From assembly GCF_003626755.1 (NCBI RefSeq), contig NZ_RBCJ01000002.1, positions 1,054,001 through 1,118,000 of the forward strand: a stretch of 64,000 nucleotides of DNA, in the 5' to 3' direction. Below are positions 51,840 to 61,271 of this stretch, in pieces. The notes beneath the pieces were generated by a model. The model saw only the letters and a program-made list of their open reading frames with translations. It was not told where the DNA came from and did not search any database. Within the stretch, counting starts at the first letter, position 1. Every line of letters starts with the position of its first letter. The translations under genes and the position numbers were made by a program. The stretch comes from Ulvibacterium marinum (GTDB taxonomy: Bacteria; Bacteroidota; Bacteroidia; Flavobacteriales; Flavobacteriaceae).

Positions 51840-51842
51840 AGG

Positions 51843-51863
51843 AAAAGGGAAAATAGAGCATAG
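51843..51863. repeat. left flanking heptamer units of the four-helix-bundle gene
   Basis: Three 7-bp units AAAAGGG, AAAATAG and AGCATAG lie in the 30-bp gap between the fadA stop and the four-helix-bundle ATG. The last two match, in direct orientation, the unit AGAATAG that makes up the minus strand of the array at 52231-52265. Confidence 0.5.
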
Positions 51864-51869
51864 ACATGT

Positions 51870-52211
51870 ATGGCAAGACGACATAATTATAAGAACTTAA
51901 AGATATGGCTATTGGGCCTTGAAATAGCCAATGATGTTTCAGATATCCTTGTGAATTTTCCAAAACATGAGAGATATGACTTAAGTTCTCAGCTAAGTAG
52001 ATGCTCTGTTTCTACGCCAAGTAATATTGCGGAAGGTTCCGGAAGAACGGATAAAGGTTTTAAAAATTATATTGATTATTCTTTAAGTTCTTCATACGAA
52101 TTGGGAACACAATTACTGATAGCACACCACAGAAATTATATAGACAATGAAACATTAAAAAATTTGGAAAGTAAAATAGAAGAATGGCAAAAAATGACAA
52201 TGAGTTTTTAA
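51870..52211 (+). CDS. four-helix bundle protein (23S rRNA IVP family)
   Basis: A 113-residue helical protein with the family landmarks: KNLKIWLLGLEIANDVSDI at about 8-26, RYDLSSQLSRCSVSTPSNIAEGSGR at about 35-59 (in two parts), and YIDYSLSSSYELGTQL. These small proteins share the fold of the rRNA intervening-sequence proteins and Avd-like proteins of diversity-generating retroelements. Their function is unknown. Here it sits between fadA and fadE and is more AT-rich than both. Its flanks are short-period units in opposite orientation, so it looks inserted. Confidence 0.88.
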   Translation: MARRHNYKNLKIWLLGLEIANDVSDILVNFPKHERYDLSSQLSRCSVSTPSNIAEGSGRTDKGFKNYIDYSLSSSYELGTQLLIAHHRNYIDNETLKNLESKIEEWQKMTMSF

Positions 52212-52230
52212 AACAGATTTGATTAACTCC

Positions 52231-52265
52231 TATTCTATTATCTCTATTCTACTTTCTTTATTCTA
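52231..52265. repeat. right flanking heptamer array of the four-helix-bundle gene
   Basis: Five 7-bp units read CTATTCT, ATTATCT, CTATTCT, ACTTTCT, TTATTCT (consensus nTATTCT; AGAATAn on the minus strand). A sixth partial unit (TTAACTC) precedes them. The array lies between the four-helix-bundle stop and fadE. Confidence 0.75.
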
Positions 52266-52278
52266 AAGGTTAAAAATT

Positions 52279-54090
52279 ATGAGTACAGAAACAATGAACA
52301 AAGAAATCTTAAGGGGCGGGCAATTTCTGGTAAAGGAGACCCAATGTGAGGACGTTTTTACCTTGGAAGATTTGAGCGAAGAGCAGCGAATGATGCGGGA
52401 AAGCACCAAAGAATTTGCAGATCGTGAGCTCTGGGCACATTGGGAACGTTTTGAGAAAAAGGATTACGCCTATACCGAGGAATGCATGCGAAAGGCTGGG
52501 GAACTTGGCCTTCTAAGCGTAGCAGTACCGGAAAAATATGAAGGCCTGGGAATGGGATTCGTTTCTACCATGTTGGTCTGCGACTATATTTCCGGTGTAA
52601 CAGGTTCCTTTAGTACGGCCTTTGGTGCACATACCGGTATTGGAACCATGCCAATTACCTTATATGGTACTGAGGAACAAAAGCAAAAATACGTACCCAA
52701 GTTGGCTTCCGGAGAATGGTTCGGGGCATATTGCCTAACGGAACCAGGGGCCGGATCGGATGCCAATTCTGGAAAGACCAAGGCAGTGCTATCCGATGAC
52801 GGAAAATATTATAACATTACAGGACAAAAAATGTGGATTTCCAATGCTGGCTTCTGTAATCTATTTATCGTTTTTGCTAGAATAGAGGATGATAAATACA
52901 TAACAGGGTTCATTGTGGAGAATGACCCAAAGAATGGGATTACCCTTGGTGATGAGGAAAAGAAATTGGGTATCCACTCCTCCTCTACCCGACAGGTCTT
53001 TTTCAACGATACCGAGGTCCCCATTGAGAATATGCTTTCTGAAAGGGGAAATGGATTTAAAATCGCAATGAACGCCCTGAATATTGGTCGAATTAAATTG
53101 GCCGCGGCCTGTTTGGACGCCCAACGTCGGGTACTTACTGAAGCCGTAAAATATGCCAACGAGCGCATGCAGTTCAGGACTCCGATAATCAATTTTGGGG
53201 CGATAAAGGCCAAAATAGCGAATATGGCTACCAATGCCTATGCCGGAGAATCGGCTAGTTATCGCGCAGCTAAAAATATAGAGGATAGGATTGCATTGCG
53301 AGAGGCCGATGGTAACTCGCATCAAGATGCGGAGTTAAAGGGTGTTGAAGAATATGCCATAGAATGTTCCATTTTAAAGGTCGCGGTTTCCGAACACTTA
53401 CAGGAAACTACGGATGAAGGTCTCCAGATTTTTGGTGGTATGGGCTTCAGTGCAGATACCCCCATGGAATCAGCCTGGCGTGACGCACGAATTTCGAGAA
53501 TCTATGAAGGCACTAACGAAATTAACCGCATGTTGGCCGTGGGAATGCTTGTGAAAAAAGCTATGAAGGGTCACGTAGATCTATTGGGCCCGGCAACTGC
53601 TGTTGGCGAGGAATTAATGGGTATCCCATCTTTTGAAACACCGGACTTTTCAGAACTATTGTCCGAAGAAAAAGATTTGATCACCCGATTAAAAAAAGTG
53701 TTTTTGATGGTTGCGGGAAGCGCTGTTCAAAAATTTGGTCCCGAATTGGAAAAACACCAACAATTGATGTTGGCCGCTGCCGATATCCTAATTGAAATCT
53801 ATATGGCGGAATCCAGTGTTTTGCGAACGGAAAAAAATGCCAGACGCTCGGGAGAAGAGTCTCAGAAGACCCAAATTGCCATGTCAAAACTGTATTTGTA
53901 CAATGCGGTCGAAACCATTATCAAAAAAGGCAAGGAGGCCATTATCTCTTTTGCCGAGGGAGATGAACAACGTATGATGCTTATGGGACTTAAGCGTTTT
54001 ACAAAATATACCAATTATCCAAACGTAACAGCTTTACGTACACAAATAGCTGACGCGGTAGCTGAGCAAAATGAATATACCTTTGACTAA
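52279..54090 (+). CDS. fadE: acyl-CoA dehydrogenase, FadE type with C-terminal extension
   Basis: A 603-residue flavoenzyme that makes 2-enoyl-CoA from acyl-CoA, the first oxidative step of the pathway. It has CLTEPGAGSDA near 153-163 and KMWISNAGF near 183-191, and the catalytic Glu in RIYEGTNEI near 412-420. About 170 helical residues follow the canonical domain, as in the very-long-chain/FadE group. It is last in the operon and followed by a strong terminator. Confidence 0.96.
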   Translation: MSTETMNKEILRGGQFLVKETQCEDVFTLEDLSEEQRMMRESTKEFADRELWAHWERFEKKDYAYTEECMRKAGELGLLSVAVPEKYEGLGMGFVSTMLVCDYISGVTGSFSTAFGAHTGIGTMPITLYGTEEQKQKYVPKLASGEWFGAYCLTEPGAGSDANSGKTKAVLSDDGKYYNITGQKMWISNAGFCNLFIVFARIEDDKYITGFIVENDPKNGITLGDEEKKLGIHSSSTRQVFFNDTEVPIENMLSERGNGFKIAMNALNIGRIKLAAACLDAQRRVLTEAVKYANERMQFRTPIINFGAIKAKIANMATNAYAGESASYRAAKNIEDRIALREADGNSHQDAELKGVEEYAIECSILKVAVSEHLQETTDEGLQIFGGMGFSADTPMESAWRDARISRIYEGTNEINRMLAVGMLVKKAMKGHVDLLGPATAVGEELMGIPSFETPDFSELLSEEKDLITRLKKVFLMVAGSAVQKFGPELEKHQQLMLAAADILIEIYMAESSVLRTEKNARRSGEESQKTQIAMSKLYLYNAVETIIKKGKEAIISFAEGDEQRMMLMGLKRFTKYTNYPNVTALRTQIADAVAEQNEYTFD

Positions 54091-54121
54091 TTCAGATTTA
54101 AATTCTGGTGAGACAGGAGGA

Positions 54122-54155
54122 AAGCCGTCCGCATAATGCGGACGGCTTCATTTTT
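54122..54155 (+). terminator. intrinsic terminator of the fad operon
   Basis: Perfect 13-bp arms AAGCCGTCCGCAT/ATGCGGACGGCTT separated by one base, followed by CATTTTT. It is among the strongest hairpins in the window and lies 31 bp after fadE. Confidence 0.92.
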
Positions 54156-54188
54156 GTTCAATAACGACATATTGTTTTGCCGTTATTT

Positions 54189-56216
54189 CTAGTTTTTGGC
54201 CAAAAAACCAAATCTTTCCGCATAGTCCAACATCTGATCCGTGAAGCTTTTGGGCTGTTTGACCTCAACATCTACTATTTCGCCCGAAGCATTGGTTTGC
54301 GGTTCCAATACCGGGTTTACAAATCCACTATAAGGTGCTGACTTAAACTGTGTATTGCGCTCTAAAACTTGTGCGTGCAAATCTTGATCTACTTTTACGC
54401 CATATCCCTCTACCAAATCTTGGGCAGCTTTAAAATCGCCTTCGGATTTAATGCGCTGTGCCTCTTTAAGCAACTCCCCAAAAAGATTACGCAATTTGGC
54501 ATAGTCATTAATATTGTAAAACGTCTTACCATCCCGTTCCACTTTTTCGATGACGTTATCCGCCTGCCCTTTTTCAAAAGCCCAGGCAGAGACCCATTGT
54601 CTATTTACCATATGGTCCTCCTCAATATCATTACCAAGTTCAATACGGATAAGTTGGGTAATCAAACCATTTCGGATGTAACCATCATAGGCAGCCTTGC
54701 CTACCTTTTCCCAGTCCTCTACCAGATCCAATTCCTGTAGTTTAGGATCCATGAGGAAATAGAGCCCGACCAAATCCGCCCTCCCTTCTTCCATGGTGGA
54801 CGCATAGTTCTTTAACGTTTCCTTGGGCTGCCCGACCCCATCGTTGATCTGTCCAGAAGCATGGCCTATCACTTCATGAAGTGCGGTGTGTAGTTTATCC
54901 GCAAGTTTTCCATATTGCTCTTCTAAAGCAATTTCCTCGTCGTCATATGCAAATTCCTTTAATCTACCACTCCCTCCGGCATTATTGTACGCATCGATGA
55001 TATTACCCAAAGAGACCGACTTACTACCATGCTTTTGGCGTATCCAGTTGTTGTTTGGAAGGTTAACCCCAATGGCCGTACTTGGGGAAGCGTCCCCCGC
55101 TTCTCCAGCTACGTTGACTGTTTTATAGGAAATACCTACTACATTATCCTTTTTATGTTCTTCGATTAAGGGAGAATTATCCTCGAACCATTGCGCATTT
55201 TCAGAAAGGACCGCCATTTGTTTGGACATTTCAAAATCCTTGATCTGAACGATGTTTTCATAAGAACCCTTGTATCCTTTTGGGTCGTTATATACTTCTA
55301 CAAAACCATTGATCCAGTCAATATTTCCATTGGTAGAGTTTACCCATGCAATGGCGTATTCATCCCATTTACTGAGGTTTCCTGTTTTGTAATATTCGAT
55401 CAACAACCCCAGTGTTGTGGCCTGTTGTTCGTTTTCAGCAACATCCTTGGCTTTTTCCAACCATTTTATAATTTCGTCAATGGCCTTACCGTACATACCG
55501 CCTGACTTCCAGACCATTTCCTTTAATTTTCCATTTTCCTTTACCAATTTGGAATTGAGACCTACTTCAATAGGCTCCCCCTCCGGTCCTTTGTCCATTT
55601 GGGCGTAGAAGGATTCTACATCGGCATCGGTTACGGTGGGGTCGTAAAAATTGATGGCCGAAGAGGCTACATTGTCCACACCTTTTTTCTTATTGACCTT
55701 TTTGTTATCCTTTTCATTGAAGATTACATCAAAAGGTTCCCCAGTAAGTTCTGTATCCGTTTCCTTCAATAAATAGGTCAAATACTCCGGGGTAAATTCC
55801 GGTTTGATCTTATCATTGGAATAATGGTGATGAATGCCGTTGGAAAACCATACGCGTTTAAGATAGGTCTCAAAAGCTTTCCAGTCTACGGCATTCGTAT
55901 CACCCTTATATGATGTGTAAATTCTTTCCAGTGCATTCCTAATTTGTAAATTATGCCGATAGTTTTGATCCCACATGATATCCCTACCGGCCAAGCCGGC
56001 TAGTGTAAGATAATACACCAGTTGCTTTTCCTTTAAAGTAAGCTCATCAAAGCCGGGAATCTGATAACGTAGAATTCGTAGATCCGCAAACTGATCTATA
56101 ACATAATCAAATTCGGTGGTATCCACAGTCACAGTTGGCTTTTCTTCTATTTTTTCATTACATGACCATAGTATACCTGCAGTACAAAGACTGATTGCGA
56201 TAATTTTAAGTTTCAT
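54189..56216 (-). CDS. lipid-anchored dipeptidyl-peptidase III family (M49) metallopeptidase
   Basis: A 675-residue exported peptidase that removes dipeptides from peptide N-termini. The lipoprotein signal ends LWSC (Cys19). The zinc motif is HEVIGH (His447, Glu448, His452), the M49 HExxxH form, and the third ligand Glu lies in MEEGRADLVG at 475-484. Well-known DPP III is cytosolic, so the lipid anchor is notable. Start at MKLKIIAIS because the longer frame would bury the signal peptide. Confidence 0.93.
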   Translation of the reverse strand: MKLKIIAISLCTAGILWSCNEKIEEKPTVTVDTTEFDYVIDQFADLRILRYQIPGFDELTLKEKQLVYYLTLAGLAGRDIMWDQNYRHNLQIRNALERIYTSYKGDTNAVDWKAFETYLKRVWFSNGIHHHYSNDKIKPEFTPEYLTYLLKETDTELTGEPFDVIFNEKDNKKVNKKKGVDNVASSAINFYDPTVTDADVESFYAQMDKGPEGEPIEVGLNSKLVKENGKLKEMVWKSGGMYGKAIDEIIKWLEKAKDVAENEQQATTLGLLIEYYKTGNLSKWDEYAIAWVNSTNGNIDWINGFVEVYNDPKGYKGSYENIVQIKDFEMSKQMAVLSENAQWFEDNSPLIEEHKKDNVVGISYKTVNVAGEAGDASPSTAIGVNLPNNNWIRQKHGSKSVSLGNIIDAYNNAGGSGRLKEFAYDDEEIALEEQYGKLADKLHTALHEVIGHASGQINDGVGQPKETLKNYASTMEEGRADLVGLYFLMDPKLQELDLVEDWEKVGKAAYDGYIRNGLITQLIRIELGNDIEEDHMVNRQWVSAWAFEKGQADNVIEKVERDGKTFYNINDYAKLRNLFGELLKEAQRIKSEGDFKAAQDLVEGYGVKVDQDLHAQVLERNTQFKSAPYSGFVNPVLEPQTNASGEIVDVEVKQPKSFTDQMLDYAERFGFLAKN

Positions 56217-56243
56217 AGTTAAGAGAAAGTTTAATTTATCTTT

Positions 56244-56277
56244 CAAATGTAACAAAACGAGTTATAATTGTTACAAA
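56244..56277 (-). promoter_or_regulatory. promoter of the M49 peptidase gene
   Basis: On the minus strand TTTG (56277-56274), a 22-bp spacer and TACATTTG (56251-56244) resemble the Bacteroidota consensus with slightly long spacing. It supports the start at 56216. Confidence 0.5.
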
Positions 56278-56358
56278 TTCACATAGGAAGTTTTAAAGGA
56301 GGCGGAATGTTTTTTACGCATTGTTTTGTTTACTTAAGCCAAGACTTTATTTTTAAGG

Positions 56359-57801
56359 ATGGACAAAAACCTTTTAAAAGCGGTCTACTCTCTGGAGGAT
56401 TTCAGAGAACGTGGTCATAAACTTATCGATGAACTGGCAAATCATTTGGAGGATAAAATCCAAGAAAAATCAGATAACGCCATAGCATGGAGTAATCCAG
56501 AGAGCGAACTTGATTTTTGGGAAAATTTCCTCGTCAAAGGTAATGCGTCCCTGCTCTTTCCAGAGATTCTCAACCGCACTACCCATGTACATCACCCCAA
56601 ATACATTGGACATCAGGTGAGTCCTACAGCTCCTATAACGGCATTGTCCGGTATGTTAAGTGCTTTGTTGAACAATGGTATGGCTATTTACGAAATGGGA
56701 ATGTCGCCATCTGCCATTGAGCGTGTTGTCATTGACAGACTTTGCAAAAAAATAGGTTATGGTAAGGATTCGGGAGGTTTTTTGACTTCAGGGGGTACCT
56801 TGGCCAATTTAACCGCCCTACTATCCGCTAGGAAAGCAAAGGTGCCCCATGATGTTTGGAATGAAGGGCATAAGGACAAACTAGGCATTATGGTCAGCGA
56901 GGAAGCACATTATTGTATAGACCGCGCAGCCAAAATAATGGGATTGGGAGAAAAAGGAATTATTAGAATCCCCGTTACCCAAAACTTTCAAATGGATACT
57001 TCTTTACTTCAATCCTATCTGGACAGAGCCAAAAGGAAAGGAATAACAGTTTTTGCCATTATTGGAAGTGCTCCTTCTACAGCAACCGGGATTTATGATG
57101 ACCTGGAAGCCATTGGGAAATTTGCCCATACAAACCATTTGTGGTTTCATATTGACGGTGCTCATGGAGCAGCGGCCATTTTTTCGGAAAAGTATGTGCT
57201 CACGGTGAAGGGTATACAACACGCGGATTCGGTGGTCTTAGACGGTCATAAAATGATGATGATGCCCACCATAACCACTGCCCTACTTTTTAAAAATGAC
57301 AGGCATGCCACAGCTACTTTTAGCCAAAAGGCGGATTACCTTTTAACCCCAACAGACCATGAGGATTGGTATAATTCCGGCAAGCGAACTTTTGAATGTA
57401 CCAAGACCATGATGAGTATTCATTGGTATGTATTGTTAAAGACCTATGGTGAAGATATTTTCAATGAATTCGTTACCCGACTCTATGATATGGGACATCA
57501 ATTTGGGGAAATCCTTCAAAATAACTCTCACTTCGAATTGGCGGTCACACCCGAATCTAACATAGTATGTTTTCGTTATATAGATTCTAATTTAAATACT
57601 ATGGCACTAAACGAACTCAACAAAAACATCAGACAAAATCTCTTGGAGGATGGTGAGTTCTATATTGTACAGACCAAGCTAAGGGGTGTCCAATACCTGC
57701 GCACCACCATTATGAACCCTTTTACGACAAAAGAACATTTGCAGCAATTATTGGAGAAAATCAAAGAATACTCCAAACAAAATAATGAACACTCAGACTA
57801 A
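56359..57801 (+). CDS. PLP-dependent group II decarboxylase-like protein
   Basis: A 480-residue fold-type I PLP enzyme. It has LTSGGTLANL near 142-151, EEAHYCIDRA near 181-190 with the ring-stacking His, Asp266 in HIDGAHGA and Lys298 in LDGHKMMMMP, the Schiff-base lysine. It belongs to the glutamate/aromatic/diaminobutyrate decarboxylase superfamily; the substrate is not predictable. It differs strongly from the paralogue at 10099-11565. Confidence 0.88.
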   Translation: MDKNLLKAVYSLEDFRERGHKLIDELANHLEDKIQEKSDNAIAWSNPESELDFWENFLVKGNASLLFPEILNRTTHVHHPKYIGHQVSPTAPITALSGMLSALLNNGMAIYEMGMSPSAIERVVIDRLCKKIGYGKDSGGFLTSGGTLANLTALLSARKAKVPHDVWNEGHKDKLGIMVSEEAHYCIDRAAKIMGLGEKGIIRIPVTQNFQMDTSLLQSYLDRAKRKGITVFAIIGSAPSTATGIYDDLEAIGKFAHTNHLWFHIDGAHGAAAIFSEKYVLTVKGIQHADSVVLDGHKMMMMPTITTALLFKNDRHATATFSQKADYLLTPTDHEDWYNSGKRTFECTKTMMSIHWYVLLKTYGEDIFNEFVTRLYDMGHQFGEILQNNSHFELAVTPESNIVCFRYIDSNLNTMALNELNKNIRQNLLEDGEFYIVQTKLRGVQYLRTTIMNPFTTKEHLQQLLEKIKEYSKQNNEHSD

Positions 57802-57840
57802 GCGATGGTAATCTTCAAAATTACCCGAATAGTGCGCTGC

Positions 57841-58704
57841 CTAGTTTGCATCTGAATCTGGGAATACGTTTGAGGTAAAAAGCTGTTCCGTTAAATAGCG
57901 TAAAGAGGATTTCCATTTCCCGCTGGTCAACAAACTGGAATTATCAGTAGATGCATTTAAAAATACATTTTCCGAAAAATCCATTTCAAAGGATTCTACC
58001 TCACTATCCGCACCATAAAGTCGAATATTTATTGTCCGTTCCAGCTGCGTACTATTATTGGAAACTTCTTGTGCAATGAGGTCAGATTCTGGATTTCCAT
58101 TTTTCTCCCCTTCTTTAATGGATACAAAAAGAATGTATTCGGTTCCCAAGGCGTCTCGTAATTGCTCTGGGGAAGATTGTCTCAATTTTCCATAGCTAAA
58201 CCCAGAATCTACAAGTCTTTCTATGGCCTTTCCCATTTCCAGGACCTGGACTCCCTGTGTATTAGCTTTCCCGGACATTAGGCCTATTACATACTCTGTG
58301 GCCTTATTGGCTAAGGCCTTGTCATACTTTCCATTTCTTTTAAAATCCAAGGGCACAATGGATACCTTATTTTCTTCATAAGTCGGAACCACGGGCGTCT
58401 CCTCCATGAACCCAGAGGTATCATCTTGGTTCTCCTTGGCAATAATAACCTCACCAGCGTTACCTCCAAAATTTTGTGTTCTACCACTGGCAAAAACTAT
58501 TTTTTCCAATTTAGCCGGATTAATCTCGTTCACCACTGTCTCCCCTGGATAAACGAAGCTGATGGTCCCATCTGTCACTTTAGTAACTTTCACCTGTAGC
58601 AACTCGCCACTTGTTGTAAAAACAATATCGTTTTTTGATGCGCCCTGCTGAGGGAAAAGATACACGCAGCACAGCAAACCGGATATAATAAAAATATTTC
58701 TCAT
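57841..58704 (-). CDS. exported hypothetical protein, last gene of the second ECF operon
   Basis: A 287-residue protein with a signal peptide (about 1-18, PQQG). Residues about 26-70 (IVFTTSGELLQVKVTKVTDGTISFVYPG, in parts) look like a small SH3-like beta domain seen in exported Bacteroidota proteins. The rest is alpha/beta with a YILFVSIKEGEKN strand near 190. I do not recognise a family. It follows the beta-barrel gene by 64 bp and probably shares the ECF sigma transcript. Confidence 0.65.
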   Translation of the reverse strand: MRNIFIISGLLCCVYLFPQQGASKNDIVFTTSGELLQVKVTKVTDGTISFVYPGETVVNEINPAKLEKIVFASGRTQNFGGNAGEVIIAKENQDDTSGFMEETPVVPTYEENKVSIVPLDFKRNGKYDKALANKATEYVIGLMSGKANTQGVQVLEMGKAIERLVDSGFSYGKLRQSSPEQLRDALGTEYILFVSIKEGEKNGNPESDLIAQEVSNNSTQLERTINIRLYGADSEVESFEMDFSENVFLNASTDNSSLLTSGKWKSSLRYLTEQLFTSNVFPDSDAN

Positions 58705-58768
58705 TTTTAGTGTTTTTAAGTATTAAACATTCTTTTTATCATGGCCTAAAAAGGGCCTACATTTTAAA

Positions 58769-59893
58769 TCATAGGTCTAGCCGAAAACCTACCGATACAA
58801 ATTGCTGGTCTTGACTATCGTTATTAAAAATGGTATTCAAATCATATTTTCCATAAAGTGAAAACGCTCCAAAGCCTATGTAAGCGCTCAATCCATAAAT
58901 TTGTTGGTTTACATTGTAGTCACCTCTGGTCTCCGCCCTATAAAATCGTCTTCTTCTAAACAGAAAAGGATACTCCATCCGCTGTTCTTCGTCCAAGCTA
59001 ATGCCCACATATCCGCCTATACCAATCTTAAATTGATTGCTTGTTGAATAATACCCCCCCTTACGGTTATACTTCATTTTTGTTGGCCCAAACTCCAAAT
59101 GAATGGGCAAAACCAAATTGTGGACAACAAAACTTGATTTGTGTAAATAGGATGGAAAATCCTGCAATACAGTTTGGCCATCAACTTCCGCAAAAATTCG
59201 GTTTCCACTCGGCTCCAATTCATTGCGCTGATAGGAGACGCCATATTTTAAACGCAATCCGTTCTTTTTAAGAAGTGGTGTCTTGAGTGCAAAACCAATT
59301 TCCCAGAATCGCGAGCTATAGAATAAGTAATCCCGTTCATCCTCAATATCCTGCCAGGTAATACCGTCCCTTACCGCATTATTCAAGCCCAGAGCCAAAA
59401 CAATATCCAAGGTAGTTGAGTTTCGAATCTCTTTTTTTTCTGATGCAGGCAATGTTTCCAGAGGCACTTGGGATGTACTTTCCGGAACCATTTTCCTTTT
59501 GGGAAGGTTTAGCTTTAATCCTTCCTTTTCCTTGGCATAAGAATCGACATCCAAAAAAATCTCCACTTCCTTGCTCCCCTTTGGGGTTTCCTCATTGTTC
59601 TCCAAGAAAAAAATGGTTTTTAATAGTACAGCTTGGCGCTCATCGATTTTTTTTGTGCGCTCTTCTGCCGCTTTGAGCTTTAATTTATCGGCCTCGGCTT
59701 TATTAATTACTCCGTTATCCAAAAGGCTATTGATGTTTTCTACTTGTTTTTTCAACGCCTTTTTCTCTTCTTCCTCAACGATATCCAATTGCTTGCGAAG
59801 CACCTCGATAACTTCTTCCTGCGGGGCTTCTTGCGCTTCGATGCCCGCTAAGGGAAGTATTATGATCAGCATCAGAAGTATTATATTTTTCAT
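58769..59893 (-). CDS. outer-membrane beta-barrel protein with N-terminal coiled coil
   Basis: A 374-residue exported protein: signal peptide to about residue 20 (GIEAQ), then a highly charged coiled-coil region (about 25-95, rich in Glu/Lys/Leu), a linker, and an alternating-strand C-terminal part. The final strand ends FVSVGFRLDL with a terminal aromatic/hydrophobic pattern typical of outer-membrane barrels. It is third in the leftward operon behind the ECF sigma and anti-sigma genes and is a likely output or sensor of that system. The function is unknown. Confidence 0.72.
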   Translation of the reverse strand: MKNIILLMLIIILPLAGIEAQEAPQEEVIEVLRKQLDIVEEEEKKALKKQVENINSLLDNGVINKAEADKLKLKAAEERTKKIDERQAVLLKTIFFLENNEETPKGSKEVEIFLDVDSYAKEKEGLKLNLPKRKMVPESTSQVPLETLPASEKKEIRNSTTLDIVLALGLNNAVRDGITWQDIEDERDYLFYSSRFWEIGFALKTPLLKKNGLRLKYGVSYQRNELEPSGNRIFAEVDGQTVLQDFPSYLHKSSFVVHNLVLPIHLEFGPTKMKYNRKGGYYSTSNQFKIGIGGYVGISLDEEQRMEYPFLFRRRRFYRAETRGDYNVNQQIYGLSAYIGFGAFSLYGKYDLNTIFNNDSQDQQFVSVGFRLDL

Positions 59894-59983
59894 AGCGCAT
59901 GCTTTTGATGTTTCTAAGTATAGTGTACATATCCTGAAATGGTTTAGACACCAAGGCCCGACTTCTTGGAATAGGTAGATGCT

Positions 59984-60670
59984 TCAATTTGCGATTGCAT
60001 CCTTTAGTTTCACAAAGCCATATTTTAGGCTTTGAGATATCCCGTTCCGATGCTGTTGATGCTCAATTTCTTCCTCTATTTCAGCAAGCATCTTAATTGC
60101 CAAAACCTTTCTCATTCTGAGCAATGCCCTTTGCCTTTCAACATTTTGTCGTGCCCGGCTCATCAAATCATCGATTTCTGCTTCGGTCACCTCCAAATTC
60201 CATGATTCAGAAGACGTATTAGTAGCTCCTATATTTTTCTCAACATATATATTTTCTGTACTAGTATCCGAACCTATAGACGCCTTCTTTTTTGCCTCTA
60301 CAACCACACGACGCTCTTTAATCGATACTTTCTTTTCGGTAGTTGCCTTGATCAATAGGCCGGATTTTTTCGTACGGACTTCTCGCTTTTGGACAGGGTG
60401 TAAAACCTCCGGTTCATCGCCAATCAAATTGATCTGTGTATCTATAAAGGGCGTACTTACTTGATCTTTTATTCCTTCATTTGTAAAACCTATCCCCAGC
60501 ATTAGAATGACCAAGAATGTAGCCCCTTTTATGTAGTATCTCTGTTTCCTATTTTTTTGCTCCGCTTCACTTAATTTATCCAAAAGCTTTGGCCAAGTGG
60601 ATTCATTTGGCTTAAGGGTATACCCTTCTAATAGTTCCTTGGCATAGCCTTCAACATCAAAGTGCTTCAT
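59984..60670 (-). CDS. probable anti-sigma factor with one membrane helix
   Basis: A 228-residue protein that begins with a short helical cytosolic part including ESTWPKLLDKLSEAEQ near 23-38, a membrane helix near 49-62 and a charged extracytoplasmic C-terminal part. Location directly behind the sigma gene (14-bp overlap) and the topology support an anti-sigma role. No zinc-binding motif of the ZAS class is present. Confidence 0.68.
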   Translation of the reverse strand: MKHFDVEGYAKELLEGYTLKPNESTWPKLLDKLSEAEQKNRKQRYYIKGATFLVILMLGIGFTNEGIKDQVSTPFIDTQINLIGDEPEVLHPVQKREVRTKKSGLLIKATTEKKVSIKERRVVVEAKKKASIGSDTSTENIYVEKNIGATNTSSESWNLEVTEAEIDDLMSRARQNVERQRALLRMRKVLAIKMLAEIEEEIEHQQHRNGISQSLKYGFVKLKDAIAN

Positions 60671-61217
60671 TTTTTTTTCTTTGGAGCTCCAATTTCTTCT
60701 GAAGGATTTTGCGTGCTTTTGAAAGTTTTGATTTTGAGGTGTTCTCCGAAATCTTAAGTAATTGGGCTATTTCGGTATGCTTATATCCCTCTATGGCATG
60801 AAGCATAAAAACAAATCTGTGTCCCTTGGGAAGTTCGTCTATAAGCTGTAGTAGGTATTCGGCATCGGCCTTCATGGCGACTCTGGGGCTTCCGGAACTT
60901 TCACGATACTGAACATCACCTTTGAATACCAATCTGCGATTTGTCTTGAGAAAATTGATGCATTCCCGCACCATTATCTTTCTTATCCAACCCTCAAAAC
61001 TCCCATTGCCCTTAAATGTATTCAGGCGCATAAAGACTTTTAGAAAGCCCTGTATCATTACATCCTCTGCATACTGTACATCCCGGACATACCTTTTACA
61101 GACCGCCAACATCTTGGAAGAATATTTTTCATATAATCCAAACTGGGCGGCTTTGTTGGCCAGTAACGCTTTTCGTATAAGCGACTTCTCGTCCTTATAT
61201 AGGGGAATCACCTTCAC
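60657..61217 (-). CDS. ECF-type RNA polymerase sigma factor
   Basis: A 186-residue sigma factor. Region 2: LYEKYSSKMLAVCKRYVRD, then QYAEDVMIQGFLKVF, and GWIRKIMVRECINFLK; region 4: YKHTEIAQLLKISENTSKSKLSKARK. I place the start at a GTG (61217), giving the usual (V)KVIPLYKDEKSLIRK N-terminus of this subgroup. An ATG at 61271 would add 18 residues of a different, hydrophobic character. It is the first gene of a leftward operon with anti-sigma, barrel and exported protein genes. Confidence 0.9.
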   Translation of the reverse strand: MKVIPLYKDEKSLIRKALLANKAAQFGLYEKYSSKMLAVCKRYVRDVQYAEDVMIQGFLKVFMRLNTFKGNGSFEGWIRKIMVRECINFLKTNRRLVFKGDVQYRESSGSPRVAMKADAEYLLQLIDELPKGHRFVFMLHAIEGYKHTEIAQLLKISENTSKSKLSKARKILQKKLELQRKKNEAL

Positions 61218-61271
61218 TTTTCTCTTCTTAGCAATTATAAAAGACACAAGGTCCTTTACTAGAATAGACAA

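Noticed and set aside
52231-52265. Heptamer array as a CRISPR
   Set aside because: Units are 7 bp with no spacers and no cas genes are in the window.
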